From: [Pasteurella] mairii
Lineage (GTDB): Bacteria > Pseudomonadota > Gammaproteobacteria > Enterobacterales > Pasteurellaceae
Direction of reading: 5' to 3'
Assembly (NCBI GenBank): GCA_900454475.1
Contig: UGSS01000002.1
Location: forward strand, 1,755,605 to 1,819,604
DNA length: 64,000 bases
The notes beneath the pieces were generated by a model. It did no database searches. It was not told the origin of the DNA and saw only the letters and a program-made list of their open reading frames with translations. The position numbers were made by a program, and so were the translations under genes. How positions within the stretch are numbered: the first letter of the stretch is position 1; each line of letters starts with the position of its first letter. Positions 56,811 to 64,000 of this stretch are shown in pieces.

Positions 56811-57149
56811 CTATAATCTCTCTATAACATCTTCAAGAAAATCTCTGCATACAGCCTTCATTATCTGTTTATCTATATGGTCATTCTCTGACTTGGTCGA
56901 ATCCCAAATAAATTCTCTTACTTGCGGAGATAATGTCATCAAATTCATTAAATCTATTCCATTGGGAAATCGCTTTCCAGCAACCCAATCTTTTACTGTC
57001 CTTTCACTTATTCCTAGTACATTAGCAACCATTTTCCCAGTCCAATACTGAGAATGCATTTCTTTCCTTAAAGCAACAGATAATTGCTCCCTTAGTTTGA
57101 TTTCATTCATTGTAATTTTGGGCAAGATCTTGCCCTTTGAGTGCAACAT
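56811..57149 (-). CDS. Small HTH protein divergent from the serine recombinase
   Basis: 112 residues. GGGAGG sits 6 bases before the ATG at 57149, an excellent site, so the frame reaching 57320 is rejected. The central part (MHSQYWTGKMVANVLGISERTVKDWVAGKRFPN, residues about 30-62, of which GISERTVKDWVAGKR is the turn-helix) is a helix-turn-helix. The C-terminus is charged and helical. It is transcribed away from the recombinase across only 48 bases, the layout expected for a regulator of the mobile cassette. No specific family recognised. Confidence 0.75.
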   Translation of the reverse strand: MLHSKGKILPKITMNEIKLREQLSVALRKEMHSQYWTGKMVANVLGISERTVKDWVAGKRFPNGIDLMNLMTLSPQVREFIWDSTKSENDHIDKQIMKAVCRDFLEDVIERL

Positions 57150-57197
57150 TTTTCCTCCCAATTCATTTATATTTGATACATCTAGGGGGGGATTAAA

Positions 57198-58784
57198 ATG
57201 ACTATAAGCATAAAGAATCAACCTAAAAATAAAGCGGTTGCTTATATTCGAATGTCCACAGAATACCAAGAGTTTTCTCCTGATATACAGCGTTGCTTTA
57301 TTGAAGATTATGCAAAGCAAAATGGATTGGAGCTGATTAGAGAATATGTGGATGAAGGGAAAAGTGGTTTAACTGCTGAAAATCGTCCACAATTTATTTC
57401 TATGTTAAACCTTGTTGAGCAAGGGTTGGCTGATTTTAACCATATTCTTGTTTATGACATAAGTCGTTGGGGACGGTTTATTAATATAGATGAATCGGGC
57501 CATTATGAGCAGATCTGCACTAATAAAGGGATTAAGGTTCATTATTGTGCGGAGCAATTTAAAGGTAATGACATTGGTTCCCAAATTTATAAAGCGGTAA
57601 AACGTTGGGCAGCAGGAGATTATTGTAGAGAATTAGGTGTAAAAGTCTTTAATGGACAAAAAAATTTGATTCAGCACGGATTTCGTCAAGGTGGACCTGC
57701 TGGGTTTGGGCTACGTAGGCAACTTATTGATAGCAATGGAAATGTTAAATTTGAACTAAAGCGAGGCGAAAGAAAAAGTTTACAAACAGATCGTGTTATT
57801 TTGATTGCCGGACCTAAACAATAACAAGAAATTATTCAGGAAATCTACCATGACTTTGTTTATCTTCATAAGACTGAACAACAAATTGCAGATAGCTTAA
57901 ATGCAAGAAATATTATAACAGATAGAAATACGGCTTGGACAAAAGGCGTTGTTCATCAAATTTTAATCAATGAAAAATATGTTGGACATAACGTTTGGAA
58001 TAAATGTAGTGCATCCAAAACTCGTGAACACAAAGGTAAAAATCCAAGAGATGAGTGGATCCGATATGACAACTGCTTTGAAGCCATAATACCTCAAGCT
58101 TTATTTAACGCTGCTCAATCTATTATTCATCAACGCTCTGTTAGATTGAGTGATGAAGAAATATTGGATCGCCTAAAAACTTTGCTTCAGGAAAAAGGGA
58201 AATTATCAGGTCTGATTATTGATGAATCTGAAAATTGCCCTTCTAGCAGCGTATATAGTCGGAGATTTGGTAGTCTTGTAAAGACATATTCTCTAATTAA
58301 TTATGAACCCGAAAGAGATTATCACTATATTGAGATCAATCGTTTGTTACGCCAACAACATAAAAATGTTGTACAAGATACGGTAGATAAGATTATTAAA
58401 CTAGGTGGTTCTGTTACAACCGATAGTAAGACAGAAGATCTGATTCGTATTAATAATGAATTTAATGCATCTATTGTACTAAGTCGTTGTCGTCCTACTT
58501 CCACAGGATCTAAACGGTGGCTTATCCGTTTTGATACCAAGTTAAATCCTGATTTAACTATAGCGATTCGTTTGAATGATACCGCAAGTGAAATCTTTGA
58601 CTACTATCTATTACCGATGAATATGCAATTAAATGAAAAGTTAAGACTAGCTGAAAATAATCCTGCTGAATTAAAAATTTATCGTCATTCTAATTTAGAT
58701 CGATTTTTTATTATGGTTGAACGTATGTTAGTGAAGGACTTTATCTATGCAAAACGAAACTATTCAAGTTATACCAATCAATAG
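57198..58784 (+). pseudogene. Large serine recombinase interrupted by one in-frame TAA
   Basis: 528 codons in one frame with a single TAA at 57822-57824. The resolvase domain has the nucleophile serine in VAYIRMSTEYQ (near residue 20) and VYDISRWGRF. A recombinase domain follows (PAGFGLRRQ...; after the stop, EIYHDFVYLHKTEQQIADSLN and VVHQILINEKYVGHNVWN). The long C-terminal part (CPSSSVYSRRFGSLVKTYSL) lacks the cysteine-rich zinc ribbon of classic phage integrases. GGGGGGA precedes the ATG. Without readthrough the product stops at residue 208. The stop could be a one-base change from GAA or AAA, or a sequencing error. It overlaps the next gene by 38 bases. Confidence 0.85.
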
Positions 58785-59637
58785 AATCAGAATCATCAAT
58801 CCAAGAACTCGCAATCAGAAAATATTTGCTGATTTAGTCGAAAATATTGCCAAAATAGGTCTAAAAAGACCAATAACAATAACACCCTCTGATGATATTG
58901 GATGTTATGACTTACTTTGTGGGCAAGGTCGGTTAGAAGCTTGCAAAATGCTTGGAGAAGAATTCATTCCTTGTAGAGTTATTCAAGCAAACAGCGAAGA
59001 AAGTTATTTAATTAGTTTAGTAGAAAATATTGCTAGACGTAAGCACTCTAATATTGAATTGTTATCAGGTATCAAACTATTAGACGAGCGTGGATATAAA
59101 CCTGCTGATATATCTCGTAAAATTGGTTTTTCTCAAAGTTATATCAATGGCATTTTACACTTGCTTAATGCAGGTGAAGAGCGACTTATTAATGCCGTTG
59201 AAAAAGGTATTATTCCACTCTCAATAGCAATATCTATATCTCGCTCTGACGATAAAGATGTCCAAAAACAGTTAGCTGAATTGTATGATGACGGAACTTT
59301 AAAAAATTCTGATATACAAAAAATTAGGAACATTATGCATCGCCGTAATTTGAGTGGTAAAAAAGTAAATTCGGCTTTATCAAATAATACACGTTCTCAG
59401 ATTTATAGTGCTAAAACGGTATTGCATATTTATAAAGAAGAAACACAACGGCAACAAATGATGATAAAACAAGCTGATTATGACGAAAAACAGCTTTTTA
59501 TTATTCTGTCTTGTCTAAATAAACTTTTTGCAGATAAATATTTTCAATTGGTATTACGCTCTGAAAATTTAGACGATATGCCAAAGGATTTAAGTGAACG
59601 AATGTTAAAACAGCAAGAGGGAAATTTGTATGCCTAG
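58747..59637 (+). CDS. ParB/RepB-like protein 1 of the recombinase cassette
   Basis: 296 residues. The ParB N-terminal fold is clear: INRIRIINPRTRNQKIFADLVENIAKIGLKRPI (split near residues 11-43), the nucleotide-motif region DLLCGQGRLEACKMLGEEFIPC, and SLVENIARRKHSNIELL. The canonical GERR of CTP-binding ParB reads GQGR here. An HTH follows (ADISRKIGFSQSYINGILHLL). The C-terminal 120 residues are helical, like RepB C-terminal domains. No ParA ATPase is nearby. It starts inside the recombinase gene and overlaps the next gene by 8 bases, so the three are co-translated. Confidence 0.85.
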   Translation: MQNETIQVIPINRIRIINPRTRNQKIFADLVENIAKIGLKRPITITPSDDIGCYDLLCGQGRLEACKMLGEEFIPCRVIQANSEESYLISLVENIARRKHSNIELLSGIKLLDERGYKPADISRKIGFSQSYINGILHLLNAGEERLINAVEKGIIPLSIAISISRSDDKDVQKQLAELYDDGTLKNSDIQKIRNIMHRRNLSGKKVNSALSNNTRSQIYSAKTVLHIYKEETQRQQMMIKQADYDEKQLFIILSCLNKLFADKYFQLVLRSENLDDMPKDLSERMLKQQEGNLYA

Positions 59638-60499
59638 TAATATTACTTATGCGTTTCACAATGAATTGCTTATGTTACCTGTTTCAGAAATACTTCCTAC
59701 TCGTCAAATAGATAAGCATTTTGAAAAAAGTGTGAAATATCAGAGTATTTTATCATCGATCCAAGAAGTTGGAATCATTGAGCCACTCGTTGTATATCCT
59801 GAAAGGGAACATCAATACATATTACTGGATGGGCATTTACGTTTACACGCATTAAAAATGCTAGGTGCTGATACTGCGTTATGTATGATTTCTACTGATG
59901 ATGAAGGATTCACTTATAATAAGCAAATTAACAGGCTAACAACTATCCAAGAGCATAATATGCTTGTGAAAGCGATTGAACGTGGAGTATCTGATGAAAG
60001 CATTGCCAAAACATTAAATATAGATCTAAAAATTCTGCGACAAAAAATGAATATGTTGAATGGAATCGCAAAAGAAGTTATTGAAAAACTGGCAAACAAA
60101 CAGATTGGTAAAGATATATTTCGGATTTTGAGAAAAATGAAACCCGAACGACAAATTGAAGTTGTCGATATGATGATTGCTAGCAATAAATTCTCACTGA
60201 CCTATGCAAATATGATGTTACTTAGTTCAAGAAAAGACGAATTAGTTGAAAGCCATAAAGCTAAACCTACTAACAATAATTTAGAAGATTTATCTATTAT
60301 GCAAAAAGAGCTAAATAGGTTAAAAGAGAACTATAAAGTTTCAGAAGAAAAGCTAGCTGATTTGAAAATGGCACTTATTGTAGCAAAAGGGTATGTAAAT
60401 AGACTTTTAAGCAATGCTGCAATTGTGGACTTGTTAGAACATGAGCAGAATGAAATTTACATAACATTGAAAGAAGTATGTAAATTTAAGCATTCTTGA
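59630..60499 (+). CDS. ParB/RepB-like protein 2 of the recombinase cassette
   Basis: 289 residues. ParB-type N-terminus (LPVSEILPTRQIDKHFEKS, IEPLVVYPE, LLDGHLRLHALKMLGAD), with DGHLRLHA at the position of GERRxRA. A helical middle (TTIQEHNMLVKAIERGVSDESIAKTLN) contains an HTH, and a RepB-like C-terminal domain ends with a coiled-coil stretch (about residues 220-265). It is diverged from protein 1, not a recent duplicate. AAGAGGGAAATTT lies upstream within protein 1. A terminator follows at 60520. Role inferred: DNA binding or targeting with the recombinase. Confidence 0.85.
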   Translation: MPSNITYAFHNELLMLPVSEILPTRQIDKHFEKSVKYQSILSSIQEVGIIEPLVVYPEREHQYILLDGHLRLHALKMLGADTALCMISTDDEGFTYNKQINRLTTIQEHNMLVKAIERGVSDESIAKTLNIDLKILRQKMNMLNGIAKEVIEKLANKQIGKDIFRILRKMKPERQIEVVDMMIASNKFSLTYANMMLLSSRKDELVESHKAKPTNNNLEDLSIMQKELNRLKENYKVSEEKLADLKMALIVAKGYVNRLLSNAAIVDLLEHEQNEIYITLKEVCKFKHS

Positions 60500-60519
60500 G
60501 CCATTTCATAAAACATTAT

Positions 60520-60551
60520 AGCCTGTAATGGGATGACAGGCTTATTTTATT
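60520..60551 (+). terminator. Terminator of the recombinase-ParB-ParB cassette
   Basis: AGCCTGT / ACAGGCT with a 9-base loop, then TATTTTATTTAT, 20 bases after the second ParB gene. It suggests the three genes are one closed transcription unit. Confidence 0.75.
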
Positions 60552-60608
60552 TATAGCGTATGTTTTATTTCATCTGAAAAAATTTGACTTTTTGCCTGCA
60601 AAATTCTC

Positions 60609-61031
60609 TTGCCTGCATCAGAATTTAACTGGTTACATCATCTGATTTATCCGCTGCTTTCCAGCTGTGATAAATTAAAGAAAGTGCCAAATAATATAAA
60701 AACTCAAATTATCGATATAGTTAAAGACTTTGACGGTTATATTAACGAGCATATTTTACACACATGGGTATGTTTCAGTGGTAAGTCAGTCAAAACTCTT
60801 GATGAGCTATTTAAAAAAGACTTTTGGAATTGCATCCGACAAACAGATTACCCAAGTGTCGAGGGGTATTTAGAGGGTATTGACGTGGTCTGCGAAAGTT
60901 TCTACACCTTGATCCCTAAATACAAAAACGACCCAAAAGCCTTATTCGTGCTAAATCCTCCTTATTTATGCACGCAGCGAGCGAGTTACTCGGGGAAATA
61001 TGAGGATAATTTAGTGTGGAAATTTGCTTAA
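60609..61031 (+). pseudogene. Fragment of a phage-type DNA adenine methyltransferase
   Basis: 140 codons. The middle (FKKDFWNCIRQTDYPSVEGYLEG...ESFYTLIPKYKNDPKALFVL) and the catalytic NPPYLCTQRASYS motif fit the C-terminal half of phage-encoded DAM-like enzymes, where D/N-PPY is motif IV. The S-adenosylmethionine FxGxG part and the normal N-terminus are missing, the frame opens with TTG without a ribosome site, and the end changes abruptly to GKYEDNLVWKFA. A broken prophage leftover. Confidence 0.55.
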
Positions 61032-61363
61032 ACCACCTTTAAATTAACTAAATAAAAACCGCTTAAAGTGAGAAAAATAACAGCGTTGCATTTTCTCATT
61101 TTAAGCGGTTGTGTTTCTCAAAATTTGTGGGTGGCTACAAGCATTTTCAGCACAAATTAAGATACGACTTTTTTTCACAAACATTTCCCCAATCGCAATT
61201 TGGTCGAGAGAAAGTTGTGATAAACTTGAATATTTATCATTGCTATTCAATGGCGTTTTGGCAGGAAAATAACGATTTAGGCGATACCGTCAGGATAGCT
61301 AACTTCCTGAACGAATTCAGTGCTATCAGTTAAATCCAAACGTTATAGTTTAGTTTCTTCTGG
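61032..61363. other. Non-coding stretch with a long hairpin between methyltransferase and cas10 remnants
   Basis: AT-rich. Apart from the hairpin at 61057-61110 I see only a 74-codon frame (61109-61333) with no recognisable family and no ribosome site, probably junction debris. Confidence 0.45.
61057..61110 (-). terminator. 20-bp hairpin, terminator on the minus strand
   Basis: Arms 61057-61076 and 61091-61110 pair over 20 bases with one G-T pair; the loop is 14 bases. On the minus strand TTTTATTT follows. It would end transcription coming from the cas10 remnant side. Confidence 0.65.
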
Positions 61364-62239
61364 CTATTCAAATAAATTTTCGATCAACGCTTTGAATTGA
61401 CTGCCGATAAAATCATTGCCACAAGCATCTTTGAGCGCTAAACCTAGCCCAACTAAGCCATAAGTACTTTTGACAATCCATTGATTTAATTCATCTTGTA
61501 CTTGTGTTACCGTTGTTTTTACTTTTTCTGTATTTGGCGCAACAATTAAAAATTTATCTGCTGCATTCATAATTTGGCTGGTGCTTGGCAATTCAGAGGC
61601 TTGCAGAATTTTTAGTACTACTAATTCAGTAAATTATTCCCATAATTTCAAATAAGATTTTTGGGCAATTTCATTATCTTTCGGTTCAATATCTAAGTGT
61701 TTTACAGAGAAGCTACTTTCTGCACTCAATGGCACAAGATCGTAACAAAAAACGAAATCTTCGTGAATTTTAACCGCACTTTGCATCAATTGAATCTGCT
61801 CGACTAATGTGAGTAAACGAGCTTGGTAGTGGTTTTTACTTTCTGCCTTGTCGTATCGTTCAAATTCTTCTCGCTCAAAGCCTGATGCATTGCGATCAGC
61901 GGTAGCAATCACTCATTGTAAGAAGGTATCAGGTTTATGATGCGCAGCAGCTACATTGATCAATGAATCCGTAATGCTCGCATCAGTATTAGATTGGTAT
62001 GATGCAAATGGATAAGTTTGCTCCTTTATAAGATCAGGCAAATATGACTCAATTTGATCAAGAGAATAGCTAGTGTGTGGGAATGGTAATACCCTCTTTA
62101 TTAAAAGGACAATAAAGCTTTTATGTGCATCAAGTGCATCGAGTGCAATCGGTAATTTTGCCCGCTGAGTAAATTTACCTAAATCGTGAATAAGAGCAGC
62201 AAATGCAACGCGACAAGATGCGGAAAGTAATGCTGTCAT
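61364..62239 (-). pseudogene. cas10: Degenerate cas10/csm1 gene of a type III CRISPR system
   Basis: Fragment 1 (62239-61916): HD-type opening FAALIHDLGKFTQRA, then a stretch that fits the family only in another frame (KLYCPFNKEG at about 62092-62121), then TSYSLDQIESYLPDL and DSLINVAAAHHKPDTFLQ. TGA at 61913-61915 replaces an expected Trp. Fragment 2 continues in frame: VIATADRNASGFEREEFE, ending at 61634. Fragment 3 (61591-61364): LPSTSQIMNAADKFLIVAPNTEKV, the palm-domain segment of Cas10. About 50 residues seem lost between 2 and 3, and the gene ends early before the GGDD cyclase motif. Active Cas10 is about 750-850 residues. An uptake signal lies inside (61773-61781). Confidence 0.8.
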
Positions 62240-62404
62240 GTTTTAACCCTCGTTGTTTTAAATTATGCATAAATTACTATAAAATTGGTTATCAAATAAT
62301 AAAGTACAAATTTGCAAAAAGCAGCTTTCACGTTGTATAAAATATTATCAATAATTTCATATAGTAAAAATTACTCATCAACAAGTTTGAACAATTTTTC
62401 AAAA

Positions 62405-62424
62405 TTTTGACATAGATCACAAAA
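62405..62424. promoter_or_regulatory. CRP-like site upstream of gapA
   Basis: TTTTGACATAGATCACAAAA has a strong right half (TCACA) and a weak left half (TTGAC for TGTGA). It lies about 70 bases upstream of the gapA -10 element. Inferred from resemblance. Confidence 0.4.
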
Positions 62425-62477
62425 AGTTTATCTGATATAGTTTTGTCGATAGTCTAGTTTCATCAAAAAAAGAAACC

Positions 62478-62486
62478 ATGCTATAA
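62478..62486 (+). promoter_or_regulatory. Extended -10 promoter of gapA
   Basis: TGCTATAAT is a TG-extended -10 element about 76 bases before the gapA ATG. No good -35 is at the right distance, which fits an extended -10 or activator-dependent promoter. The rest of 62240-62562 holds no gene. Confidence 0.6.
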
Positions 62487-62544
62487 TTCTGCCCAACAAG
62501 TTTGGGTAACTCCATTAAAGCTTAACCGTTTTTGTTTAACTTAA

Positions 62545-63582
<1,038 letters not shown>

Positions 63583-63612
63583 TTTGTCCTTTTCGTTATA
63601 ATCGCTAATTTG

Positions 63613-64000
<388 letters not shown>

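Noticed and set aside
57147-57200. Attachment site at the divergent HTH/recombinase gap
   Set aside because: I could not find a matching direct repeat at the other side of the cassette by eye; ends remain unknown.
56811-57320. 169-codon version of the small HTH gene
   Set aside because: It would overlap the recombinase start; the ATG at 57149 has an ideal GGGAGG site and leaves the HTH intact.
61057-61110. Possible CRISPR repeat
   Set aside because: It is one inverted repeat with a 14-base loop and no second copy; it behaves like a terminator hairpin.
61109-61333. 74-codon frame between methyltransferase and cas10 remnants
   Set aside because: No family resemblance and no ribosome site; likely debris at a junction.

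Overview
The window is chromosomal DNA from a member of the Pasteurellaceae. The main evidence is a dense scatter of the 9-base core AAGTGCGGT, the Haemophilus influenzae-type DNA uptake signal. I counted close to 40 exact copies on both strands, in genes, intergenic gaps and a terminator. Gene content and order (ruvABC-yebC-nudB, fabI-rnb, murI-recG-spoT-rpoZ-gmk, arcB without a PAS domain) fit the same family. Inositol (iol), sucrose-type PTS and dihydroxyacetone kinase genes suggest a Pasteurella-like commensal or pathogen; I cannot name the species.

Layout. Positions 1-6.0 kb, minus strand: end of an iol cluster (iolE partial, iolD), a sucrose-type PTS permease and arcB. Positions 6.3-6.9 kb: an IS200-type insertion sequence. 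Positions 7.0-12.7 kb, minus strand: tRNA-Arg, tRNA-His and tRNA-Pro directly upstream of a complete rRNA operon (16S, tRNA-Glu, 23S, 5S). Positions 12.9-41.9 kb are housekeeping DNA: wzz-like gene and wecA, hemL and a DMT exporter, dhaKLM, ruvCAB with yebC and nudB, small envelope genes, a Na+/H+ antiporter, glnD, map, erpA, yacL, the PBP1B gene, a TonB-dependent receptor with Fur-like boxes, fabI, rnb and a nif3-like gene. Positions 42.0-44.2 kb are decayed: an OmpA-domain pseudogene, a doubly frameshifted IS1595-type transposase and a small lipoprotein gene. Positions 44.4-49.9 kb, minus strand: a second rRNA operon. From the first operon it differs by one 16S base and one terminator base that I could see. 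Positions 50.0-56.1 kb, minus strand: murI, recG, spoT, rpoZ, gmk. Positions 62.6-64 kb: gapA and the start of ligA.

The accessory segment lies between gmk and gapA (about 56.2-62.3 kb). It holds a small XRE regulator, then a compact cassette: a divergent HTH gene, a large serine recombinase interrupted by one in-frame TAA, and two overlapping ParB/RepB-like genes. After this come a piece of a phage-type DNA adenine methyltransferase and a decayed cas10/csm1 gene of a type III CRISPR system, broken by a TGA, frameshifts, a deletion and a truncation. No CRISPR array or other cas gene is visible. The cassette has no uptake-signal core across about 5 kb, which fits recent arrival.

Working together: sugar and polyol uptake and breakdown (iol, PTS, dhaKLM, gapA) with redox sensing by ArcB; Holliday-junction processing by RuvABC and RecG; nitrogen and stringent control by GlnD, SpoT and omega; envelope building by WecA, the Wzz-like protein, PBP1B and MurI. 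All functional calls are read from protein sequence by eye; no database search was run.
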